Shown in pieces: positions 1-5,316 of a DNA stretch of 10,316 nt. The notes below the pieces were generated by a model. The model searched no databases. It saw only the letters and a program-made list of their open reading frames with translations, and was not told where the DNA came from. Location of the stretch: positions 1 through 10,316 of the forward strand of contig JAPOXB010000031.1 in assembly GCA_026707335.1 (NCBI GenBank). Direction: 5' to 3'. Within the stretch, counting starts at the first letter, position 1. Each line of letters starts with the position of its first letter. Made by a program: the position numbers and the translations under genes. This stretch comes from Chloroflexota bacterium (lineage in GTDB: Bacteria; Chloroflexota; Dehalococcoidia; Bin125).

Positions 1-428
1 AGGCTGGGGTGGCCGTTCCGGCCCGCGTGGCGCGGCACGATGATCGCGCCGGGGTCCGCTCGGCCGCGCCAGGCCTCGATCAGCGCTCCCACCGTGGCGC
101 TTCGGAGCGGCGTATCGACGCTGGCGACGACGACCGCCGCGGCGTCGTCCGGCAGCGCGTCGGCGCCCGCCCGGAGCGACGAAGCGCGCCCCGAGGCGTA
201 CTCCCGGTTGTGGACGACCCGGCAGCCGCCGTCGCGGCGGATCCCGGCGGCGATGCGATCCGCGTCATGGCCCAGCACGACGACGATCGGCTCGCATCCG
301 GCGGCCGACAGTTCGTCGATCTGGTGTTGCAGCAGCGGCTTGCCGTCCCAGTCGAGCAGCGCCTTGGCGCGGCCCATGCGCCGCGATTCGCCCGCGGCGA
401 GCACGATCGCGGCGACTGCGGCGGTCAT
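1..428 (-). CDS. MocA/MobA-like molybdenum cofactor nucleotidyltransferase, partial (C-terminus cut by window edge)
   Basis: Only the first 142 residues are in the window; the gene runs off the left edge. The N-terminus has the nucleotide-binding signature of the NTP_transf_3 family, LAAGESRRMG at residues 10-19, followed by K22 and LLDWDGKPLL (24-33). Next come N74 and GRASSLRAG (80-88), which resembles the MocA-type loop, then the metal-binding aspartate region SVDTP (103-107), and NGHPS at the cut end, matching the family's GHP motif. Known family members join CTP or GTP to molybdopterin in the cytoplasm. The SSLRAG loop suits MocA (cytidylyl, serving xanthine dehydrogenase-type enzymes) better than MobA, but sugar or other nucleotidyltransferases share this fold. 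The ATG overlaps the stop of the oxidoreductase gene upstream (ATGA), so it is probably translationally coupled. The family call is secure; the exact substrate is inferred. Confidence 0.85.
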   Translation of the reverse strand, partial: MTAAVAAIVLAAGESRRMGRAKALLDWDGKPLLQHQIDELSAAGCEPIVVVLGHDADRIAAGIRRDGGCRVVHNREYASGRASSLRAGADALPDDAAAVVVASVDTPLRSATVGALIEAWRGRADPGAIIVPRHAGRNGHPS

Positions 429-1342
429 CGCAGCGCCGGGATCACGTCCCGGCCGATTCGCGCGATCGACTCCAGGATCGCCTCCTGGCCCACGGGCAGG
501 AAGCGGATGAGGGTGTGGTCGAAGCCCATGCCCTCCAACTCGCGCAGCCGGGCGATGGCGGTCTCCGGCCCGCCCACGATCAGTACCTCGGGGTCGAAGC
601 CGCGGTAGCCGCGCTCGATGATGGGCGCGGCGGTGGCTCGCGCTTCGGCGTCGCTGGCGCCGATGTAGACGTCGCGGCGGATGGGGAAGGTCTCGACTTC
701 GGCCAGGCGATCCTCGCCGTCCGCCGCCTCGCGGTACCAGGCGAGCTGGTCGCGGAGTTGGGCGCTGGTCGCGCCCGGCGCCGCCAGCCAGCCGTCGCCG
801 ACGCGCCCGGCGCGACGCACGGCCACCCGCGCGCTGGCCCCGATCCAGAAGCGCGGCGACCGCGGCGGCCGCGGGCTGACCGTGACGTCCGACAACTGCC
901 AGTAGCGGCCCTCGTGCGTGACGCGCTCCTCGGTCAGCAGGCGGCGCAGCAGGGGGACCGCCTCCTCCATGCGGTCGCGGCGCTCCGACAACGGCACGCC
1001 GAAGGGCGCGAACTGCTCCTCCCCGTCGCCGACGGCAAGGATGCAGTCGAGCGGGCCCGCCGCGATGGCGGCCAGCGTGCCCAGCTGCTCCGCGAGCAGG
1101 ACCGGGTGCCAGAGCGGCAGCAGGAAGAGCGGGATGACCCGCATCTCGCCCAATTCCGGCAGGCAGCGCGCCAGCATGGGGACGTTCTGCAGGTAGGGCC
1201 GCGGCGTCGCGTGGTGGTCGCCGAGGGAGAACGAGGCGAAGCCGGCGGCGCGCGCTGCGGCGGCCCGCTCGACGACCCAGCGCGCCGACGTGGCGGCGTC
1301 CCCGCGGGGGTGGGCGGAGGTCACCGAGAGCCCGATCTGCAT
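425..1342 (-). CDS. Luciferase-like (LLM class) flavin-dependent oxidoreductase
   Basis: A complete 305-residue protein, about the usual length for the bacterial luciferase-like monooxygenase family, which are TIM-barrel enzymes using FMN or F420. Visible hallmarks are the N-terminal MQIGL strand, GDHH at 41-44, the helix and strand with RRDRMEEA and HEGRYWQL (121-150), WIGAS followed by AVRRAGRVGDGWL (166-186), and the late VGGPETAIARLREL (256-269) typical of cofactor-binding F420/FMN members. An AGGGGA ribosome-binding site (minus strand, 1352-1347) lies 4 bases before the ATG. It sits in the minus-strand operon, 52 bases after the FAD-subunit-like gene, and its stop overlaps the next start by ATGA. 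The substrate cannot be read from sequence. Whether it uses F420 or FMN is open, and no F420 biosynthesis gene is in view. Confidence 0.92.
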   Translation of the reverse strand: MQIGLSVTSAHPRGDAATSARWVVERAAAARAAGFASFSLGDHHATPRPYLQNVPMLARCLPELGEMRVIPLFLLPLWHPVLLAEQLGTLAAIAAGPLDCILAVGDGEEQFAPFGVPLSERRDRMEEAVPLLRRLLTEERVTHEGRYWQLSDVTVSPRPPRSPRFWIGASARVAVRRAGRVGDGWLAAPGATSAQLRDQLAWYREAADGEDRLAEVETFPIRRDVYIGASDAEARATAAPIIERGYRGFDPEVLIVGGPETAIARLRELEGMGFDHTLIRFLPVGQEAILESIARIGRDVIPALR

Positions 1343-1394
1343 CGTGTCCCCTTTCGGGTTCGGCAGCGGGGCCGCGCGGAGCCGAGGATACGCC

Positions 1395-2042
1395 TCAGCC
1401 GCCCTCGGCGGGCGCGGCCCCGAACAGCGCGCCGAGGGTGTCGCGGCAGAGCCGCTCGACGGCGTCCAGGCGTGCGGCGTCGAGTTCCGCGCCAGCGCCC
1501 GCCGGCTGCACCTCGCCGCGCGCCGTCTGCGCCGCGAGGCCGATCAGCAGCGGCGTTGGCCGGCGGCCCTGGAGCGCCCCGGCGAGCTGATGCGCGATGA
1601 GTGGCGTGGGCGCGACCCCCCACCAGACGGCGCGGAGGTCGGTCACGCGGGCGAGGTCGCCGGGGCCGGTCAGGCTGCCCACGGCGGCGAGGCCCAACGC
1701 GAGGTTCGGCTCCTCGTGGTAGCACGAGATCCCGTGATGTGCCGGAACCACGACGGCGCCGACGGTCTCCCCCGGGCGCGGCACGATGCGGCCGTCAACG
1801 GTCAGGCAGTCCTCCAGCGAGACCGTCGCCGCGCCGATTCGCAGCCGGGCGTCGAGCGCGATCAACGTGGCCGCGAGGCGCGGCTCGGGGCCGGCCAGCG
1901 CGTCCGCGAGCGGCAGCGCCCCCGCGCCGCCCGCGCACGACGCCGCCAGCGCCTGCTGCAGGGCGGCGGGAAGACCGGGGCTGCCGGACAGCGCGTGCAG
2001 GGTCACGTCGGGGGGGATCTCCAGCGGGGCGGGCGGCGGCAT
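1395..2042 (-). CDS. Half-length homologue of the xanthine/CO dehydrogenase FAD-binding subunit (CoxM/XdhB-like C-terminal part)
   Basis: 215 residues, against roughly 280-300 in full medium subunits of molybdenum hydroxylases. The middle resembles the end of the FAD_binding_5 domain: LIALDARLRIG, then VSLEDCL, then a stretch ending GAVVVPA. The second half resembles the CO_deh_flav_C domain, with VTDLRAVWWGVAPTPLIA and a terminal helix ending in DTLGALFG. The N-terminal FAD-pyrophosphate region (the AGGTDL-type loop and GNIGN-type motif) is absent, so FAD binding is doubtful. The chosen ATG is 2 bases after the scaffold gene's stop; the frame stays open further upstream, but that part overlaps the scaffold gene and looks like a shadow. 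It has no clear ribosome-binding site, which suggests coupling. It could be a degenerate subunit or an accessory protein of a molybdoenzyme. The family resemblance is read by eye; the function is unknown. Confidence 0.7.
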   Translation of the reverse strand: MPPPAPLEIPPDVTLHALSGSPGLPAALQQALAASCAGGAGALPLADALAGPEPRLAATLIALDARLRIGAATVSLEDCLTVDGRIVPRPGETVGAVVVPAHHGISCYHEEPNLALGLAAVGSLTGPGDLARVTDLRAVWWGVAPTPLIAHQLAGALQGRRPTPLLIGLAAQTARGEVQPAGAGAELDAARLDAVERLCRDTLGALFGAAPAEGG

Positions 2043-2044
2043 GG

Positions 2045-2452
2045 TCAGCCGGCGTAGTCGGCGAGGGCCTTCTTGAGCGCGCCCGCCGCCAGCACCGAGC
2101 AGTGGACCTTGCTCTTGGGCAGCCCGCCCACGGCCGCGACGAAGTCTTGCCGCGTCAGTCCGCGCGCGGCCTCGACCGGCCGGCCGGTCAGCATCTCCGT
2201 GGCGACGGAACTGGTCGCGATGGCCGCGCCGCAGCCGCGGGTCAGGAAGGACGCCCGCACGATCACGCCGTCCTCGATGCGCAGCATCAGGCGCATGTGG
2301 TCGCCGCACACGGGGTTGCGCTCCTCGCCGATGGCGTTCGCGTCCATCAGCGTCCCGGCGTTGCGGGGGTTGCGGAAGTGATCGATCACGATGGCGTTGT
2401 AGGCGCCGTCGTCGAGGGTCGGACCGGCCGGGCTGGGATCGTCCGCGCTCAT
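2045..2452 (-). CDS. IscU/NifU N-terminal-type iron-sulfur cluster scaffold protein
   Basis: 135 residues, close to the length of IscU. The three cluster-ligand cysteines are present in canonical settings: NPVCGD (C49, with D51 two residues later), RGCGAAIATSS (C74) and KVHCSVLAA (H117, C118). Aspartate at +2 of the first cysteine and histidine before the third are the known extra active-site residues. The N-terminal YNAIVIDHFRNPRN stretch is also typical. Such proteins assemble [2Fe-2S] or [4Fe-4S] clusters on a cytoplasmic scaffold with a cysteine desulfurase. No desulfurase, HscAB or Suf genes are in view, so its partner is elsewhere. The start was placed at ATG 2452; an in-frame GTG at 2497, just after the peroxiredoxin stop, would add 15 Arg-rich residues and is less likely. 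A TAGACT box lies 7 bases before this ATG. Confidence 0.93.
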   Translation of the reverse strand: MSADDPSPAGPTLDDGAYNAIVIDHFRNPRNAGTLMDANAIGEERNPVCGDHMRLMLRIEDGVIVRASFLTRGCGAAIATSSVATEMLTGRPVEAARGLTRQDFVAAVGGLPKSKVHCSVLAAGALKKALADYAG

Positions 2453-2498
2453 GCTGATGAGTCTACGCCGACCCGGGCGCGCGCGATGGGCCGCCACG

Positions 2499-2960
2499 CT
2501 AGCCGAAGTCGAGGCCGATCGCCTCGAAGACGGCCGGAAACTGGTTCGGGTTGGCCGGGTGGTAGTACGGGATCGCCAGGTCGATCGTCAGCGACGGACC
2601 GCTCACGAAGACCGCGCGCAGGCTGCGCCGGCCGGAATCGTCGACCACGCCGAACGCGCGCGCGGCGTCCAGCCCGGCGTCGCTGAGGAGCGGGAACGGG
2701 AACGACTGCGCGGCCTGGAAGCGTCCTTGGGAAGTGCGATCGTCGGCACTGATCGCGACGAGGCGTGCTCCCGCCTCGGCGATCAGGTCGAAGTCATCGC
2801 GGAAGGCGCCGAGTTGGGCCGTGCAGACGGGCGTCGCGTCCTCCTGGTAGAAGGCGATGATGAGCGGCCCCTGCGCGGCGGCGTCGTGCAGGCGGACGGG
2901 GCCGTGGGGCCCGTCGAGGGTGAGGTCGGGCAGCGGCGCCCCGGCTTCGATCGGCGTCAT
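2499..2960 (-). CDS. Peroxiredoxin, BCP/AhpC-TSA type, apparently 1-Cys
   Basis: 153 residues, the size of bacterioferritin comigratory protein (BCP/PrxQ) peroxiredoxins, which reduce H2O2 and organic hydroperoxides. The active site is FYQEDATPVCTAQL, with T43 and the peroxidatic C46; this corresponds to the usual TPVCT motif. Downstream are VAISADD, FPLLSD and the strand SLRAVFVSG carrying the probable catalytic arginine. C46 is the only cysteine, so neither of the resolving cysteines seen in many BCPs is present; a separate thiol reductant would be needed. The ATG overlaps the stop of the MidA-like gene (ATGA), indicating coupling within the operon. The context (Fe-S scaffold and flavin or molybdenum proteins) suggests protection of oxidant-sensitive cofactors, which is inference. 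Confidence 0.93.
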   Translation of the reverse strand: MTPIEAGAPLPDLTLDGPHGPVRLHDAAAQGPLIIAFYQEDATPVCTAQLGAFRDDFDLIAEAGARLVAISADDRTSQGRFQAAQSFPFPLLSDAGLDAARAFGVVDDSGRRSLRAVFVSGPSLTIDLAIPYYHPANPNQFPAVFEAIGLDFG

Positions 2961-4141
2961 GACGACCCGGCGGCGGCGCGGACGGGCGATTCCAGGCCCA
3001 CGACCGGCGGCGCCATCCCCTTCGCGAAGCCGAGGACTTGGATGCGGCCCAGGCCGCCCGCGTCGCCGAGCAGTTGCGCGGCCCGCCGGCGTTCCAGGTG
3101 CGCGTCGAGGTCGGCGCCGCCGCCGGCCTCCGCGACGGGCGAGAGCGCCGTCGCTCCCATCGCCGCCAGCCATTCCGCCTGCGAGCGCGCGGGATAGGCG
3201 TGGAGGCCGCCCCGGCGCGCCGCCTCCGCGACCGCGTCGATGTCCACGTGGCAGGTCAGATCCTGCTCGCCGACGCGGATGTACGGGTCGTCGCCGGGGA
3301 CATGCCGGTGGAAGCTCATCAGCGTGCCCTGGGTGCGCCAGGGGGCGTAGAGCCGCTCGCGCCGGTCGCCGTAGTCGAAGAACAGCAGGAGGCCCTCGGC
3401 CACGGCCGCGGCGATCGCCCCGACCAGCGGCGCGACGCCCGGGCAGACCTCCACGACCTGTCCCTCGCGCGGCGCGATCGCGACCAGCGGCTCCAGCAGC
3501 GACGCGTCGTCCAGCGGCCTCGCGACATCGTGGAACCGATCGTCCGTCAGGCCGACGCAGAGCTCTTCCCAGGCGTCGCCCGACCAGCGCAGGCGATGCA
3601 CCGGCTGCGCGTCGAGCAGCTCGTTCGCGACGACGAGCCCGCGCAGTGGCGCGGCCTCTTCGATGCCGGCGGACCAAGTCAGCCGCGCGGCGAAGCCGCC
3701 CAGCCGCTCTCGCTGACGCGCGCGCGCCGCGCCGTCCGGTTCGACGAGCACGCCGCGCAGCGCCGCGGCGAAATCGGGGCGCCGCGCCCCGGCCCAGCCG
3801 AAGGCCGCGTCGATCAGGGCGCCCGTGCCCGGGCCGATGTCGCACAGCGTGTACGCGGCGGGGCGGCCGCGGGCGTCCCAGTCGGACGCCGCCAGCGCCG
3901 CGATCGCGTAGCCGAACAGCGGATGCAACTCGGGGCTGGTGAGGAAGTCGCCGTCGCGGCCGACGCTGGGACGGCTGCGGCGGTAGTAGCCGTGGCGGGG
4001 GTCGTAGAGCGCCGAGTCCATGAACTCGGCGAAGCTGATCGGCCCGTGCGCGCGGATCCGCTCCGCGATCGCGCGCGCCGCGGCCGTGCTCTGGGCGGCG
4101 GGCAGTCGGAACGGATCGGCGGGGGGCGGATCGACCGTCAC
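2957..4141 (-). CDS. MidA/NDUFAF7-family SAM-dependent methyltransferase (DUF185)
   Basis: 394 residues from the GTG start. Family hallmarks are seen in order: GPISFAEFMDSALYDPRHGYY (33-53), GRDGDFLTSPELHPLFG (61-77), the SAM-binding motif DIGPGTGAL (101-109), VANELLDAQPV (171-181), FFDYG (254-258), then GTLMSFHRH (272-280) and DLTCHVDID (294-302). The mitochondrial homologue NDUFAF7 methylates an arginine of a complex I subunit; the bacterial substrate is less certain. The start was set at GTG 4141 because a strong GGGGAGG ribosome-binding site lies 6 bases upstream. The frame stays open to an ATG at 4267, but that extension has no family similarity and would overlap the divergent regulator. 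It is the first gene of the minus-strand operon and overlaps the peroxiredoxin start by ATGA. The TIM-like function call is not made here; only the methyltransferase family is secure. Confidence 0.92.
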   Translation of the reverse strand: MTVDPPPADPFRLPAAQSTAAARAIAERIRAHGPISFAEFMDSALYDPRHGYYRRSRPSVGRDGDFLTSPELHPLFGYAIAALAASDWDARGRPAAYTLCDIGPGTGALIDAAFGWAGARRPDFAAALRGVLVEPDGAARARQRERLGGFAARLTWSAGIEEAAPLRGLVVANELLDAQPVHRLRWSGDAWEELCVGLTDDRFHDVARPLDDASLLEPLVAIAPREGQVVEVCPGVAPLVGAIAAAVAEGLLLFFDYGDRRERLYAPWRTQGTLMSFHRHVPGDDPYIRVGEQDLTCHVDIDAVAEAARRGGLHAYPARSQAEWLAAMGATALSPVAEAGGGADLDAHLERRRAAQLLGDAGGLGRIQVLGFAKGMAPPVVGLESPVRAAAGSS

Positions 4142-4147
4142 GGCTGG

Positions 4148-4154
4148 CCTCCCC
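4148..4154 (-). promoter_or_regulatory. Ribosome-binding site that fixes the MidA-like start
   Basis: GGGGAGG on the minus strand, 6 bases before the GTG at 4141. It is the best Shine-Dalgarno match in the left half of the window and decides the start against the much longer open frame that reaches 4267. Confidence 0.75.
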
Positions 4155-4172
4155 GGTAGCGGCGACTCGGCA

Positions 4173-4188
4173 GCGGCCTGCCGGCCGC
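4173..4188. other. GC hairpin in the divergent intergenic region
   Basis: GCGGCC, loop TGCC, GGCCGC: a perfect 6-bp stem with a tetraloop. If the MidA-like transcript starts at the -10 box proposed at 4212-4207, this hairpin falls in its 5' untranslated leader, upstream of the ribosome-binding site. It could be an operator or a leader structure, or chance in GC-rich DNA. Confidence 0.35.
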
Positions 4189-4206
4189 GGCGTCCCGGCT
4201 GGGTGC

Positions 4207-4212
4207 AGTATA
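4207..4212 (-). promoter_or_regulatory. Candidate -10 box for the minus-strand operon
   Basis: TATACT on the minus strand (5 of 6 to TATAAT), about 66 bases before the MidA-like GTG. No good -35 hexamer is seen at 16-18 bases upstream. The surrounding TATAT is also half of the known ModE-type target pattern, and a ModE-like regulator is encoded next to it. Confidence 0.4.
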
Positions 4213-4227
4213 TGGACGCGCGCGGGC

Positions 4228-4233
4228 TAGGAT
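4228..4233 (+). promoter_or_regulatory. Candidate -10 box for the ModE-like regulator
   Basis: TAGGAT (TAnnnT pattern) on the plus strand, 17 bases before the GTG at 4251, with an AGGGGG ribosome-binding site (4241-4246) between. A transcript would start near 4240. No convincing -35 element is visible, so this is weak evidence. Confidence 0.3.
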
Positions 4234-4250
4234 TGGCGAGAGGGGGCTCC

Positions 4251-4634
4251 GTGGAACCGCGCTGCAAGCTCTGGCTCGAGCACGATGACCGCCTGGCGAT
4301 GAGCGACTACCGCGCGCGCCTGCTCAGCGCCATCGCCGAGACGGGGTCGCTCTCCGCCGCCGCCCAGCGCCTCGACCTGAGCTACCGGAGGGCCTGGGGC
4401 AAGGTGCGGGAGTTGGAGCGCCACTTGGGCCTGCCGCTGGTCGAGAGCGAGGCCGGCGGCGCCGGCGGGGGCGGCTCGCGTCTGACGGCGGAGGGCGCGG
4501 AGTTCGTGCGCCGATACACGCAGTTCGCCGACGACGCCCGGCGCGCCGTCGCCGCCCTGTACGACGACGCGTTCAACGCGCCGACGCCCACCGATCCCGC
4601 CACGCTGCGATCGGATCGGCCCGGTCCGAGGTGA
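4251..4634 (+). CDS. Stand-alone ModE-type winged helix-turn-helix transcriptional regulator
   Basis: 127 residues from a GTG start with an AGGGGG ribosome-binding site 4 bases upstream. The protein is essentially the N-terminal DNA-binding domain of ModE: KLWLE (6-10), RARLLSAIAETGSLSAAAQRL (21-41) as the helix-turn-helix, DLSYRRAWGKVREL (42-55) as the recognition region, LPLVES (61-66), the glycine-rich wing GGAGGGGSRLT (69-79), and EGAEFVRRY (81-89). The C-terminal molybdate-binding (TOBE) domain of full ModE is missing, so molybdate sensing is not guaranteed. Proteins of this type are often annotated as LysR-type HTH. It is divergent from the minus-strand operon that contains a MocA-like gene and a molybdo-hydroxylase subunit relative, so control of that operon is a natural guess. 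An in-frame ATG at 4212 lacks a good ribosome-binding site. Confidence 0.9.
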   Translation: MEPRCKLWLEHDDRLAMSDYRARLLSAIAETGSLSAAAQRLDLSYRRAWGKVRELERHLGLPLVESEAGGAGGGGSRLTAEGAEFVRRYTQFADDARRAVAALYDDAFNAPTPTDPATLRSDRPGPR

Positions 4635-4647
4635 GTCCGTAAGCGGC

Positions 4648-4661
4648 GGCCCTGCGGGGCC
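4648..4661. terminator. Short GC hairpin between convergent genes
   Basis: GGCCC, loop TGCG, GGGCC: a 5-bp stem in the 26-base gap where the ModE-like gene and the YjbQ-like gene converge. It has no T-tract on either side, so intrinsic termination is only a possibility suggested by the position. Confidence 0.3.
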
Positions 4662-5182
4662 TACTCGCCGCGCGCGCCGATGATGTTGATCGCCACCCGC
4701 CGCCGGCGCGAATCGTCGAGTTCCACCAGGAAGATGCTCTGCCACTCGCCGAGGTGCAGGCCGCCATCGACCAGGGGCACCGTCTCGCTCGTGCTGAGCA
4801 GCATGTGCTGGCAGTGGCTGTGGCCGTTCTCCGGCTCGTTCGGGTGCATGTTCACCGTGCGGATCGAGAAGTCGTTGTGGCGGTAGTACCGATCGGGCGG
4901 CGCCATCCGGCGGAGCAGGTCCTTGAGATCCTCGAGCAGCAGCGGCTCATGCTCCTGCAGCCGGATCGCGGCCGTCGTGTGCATCGAGAAGATCGTGACC
5001 TGCCCGAAGCGCAGGCCCGACGCATCGACGACGCGTTGGACGTCCTCCGTGATGTCCCGGAACGATGGGCCGGGTTCGGTGACGTACTCGAGATGGTCTT
5101 GCGTGAACTCGAACGGACTAGCCGAACGCTGCCACTGGAATGGCGTCGCAATCACGCCACCCGCCGCGTGGGGTGCAGTCAT
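4661..5182 (-). CDS. YjbQ/UPF0047 family protein
   Basis: 173 residues, slightly longer than the usual 130-140 because of an N-terminal extension. Family signatures are all present: SMHTTAAI (66-73), YRHNDFSIRTVNMHPNEPENGHSHCQHMLL (100-129, containing the conserved NGHSHCQ histidines and cysteine), VPLVDGGLHLGEWQSIFLVELD (135-156) and VAINIIG (163-169). Family proteins are small trimeric enzymes; some show weak thiamine-phosphate synthase activity, but the physiological role is unsettled, so no gene symbol is given. An AGGGG ribosome-binding site (5193-5189) is 6 bases before the ATG. The frame remains open upstream, but that part lies in the A+T-richer spacer and shows no family similarity. 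The gene converges with the ModE-like regulator and follows the SirB1-like gene after a 134-base gap. Confidence 0.92.
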   Translation of the reverse strand: MTAPHAAGGVIATPFQWQRSASPFEFTQDHLEYVTEPGPSFRDITEDVQRVVDASGLRFGQVTIFSMHTTAAIRLQEHEPLLLEDLKDLLRRMAPPDRYYRHNDFSIRTVNMHPNEPENGHSHCQHMLLSTSETVPLVDGGLHLGEWQSIFLVELDDSRRRRVAINIIGARGE

Positions 5183-5228
5183 GATGGTCCCCTGTCGAAC
5201 AACTCCAATAACCGTGAAATAAGTCCGC

Positions 5229-5272
5229 CGACTGCCTTTGGGGCTACGATGAATGATTCCCGCTAGCAGTCG
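5229..5272. other. Imperfect stem-loop in the spacer between the SirB1-like and YjbQ-like genes
   Basis: CGACTGC (5229-5235) and GCAGTCG (5266-5272) are exact inverted copies; inside them GGG (5241-5243) can pair with CCC (5259-5261). The structure lies 44 bases after the SirB1-like stop and 47 bases before the YjbQ-like start (minus strand), in the spacer 5183-5316, which is visibly poorer in G+C than the rest. On the minus strand it is followed by a short U-rich run (TTATTT, 5222-5217), so it may be a terminator for the first gene, or a leader structure or operator for the second. Confidence 0.4.
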
Positions 5273-5316
5273 CGCGATAGGGTAGCACAACGGATGGCGC
5301 GCCACAACCGGAGGAC

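Noticed and set aside
2043..2309. N-terminal extension of the FAD-subunit-like gene upstream of 2042, which might have supplied the missing half
   Set aside because: This part is the IscU gene read in another frame; its translation is Arg-rich and carries no FAD-binding motif.
515..2686. Long plus-strand open frames (515-1600, 1290-2057, 1601-2686) opposite the left operon
   Set aside because: They are antisense to genes with clear family motifs, and their translations are Arg/Ala/Gly-rich without domains.
4142..4267. N-terminal extension of the MidA-like gene to an ATG at 4267
   Set aside because: The added 42 residues show no family similarity, would overlap the divergent regulator, and a strong GGGGAGG site precedes the GTG at 4141.
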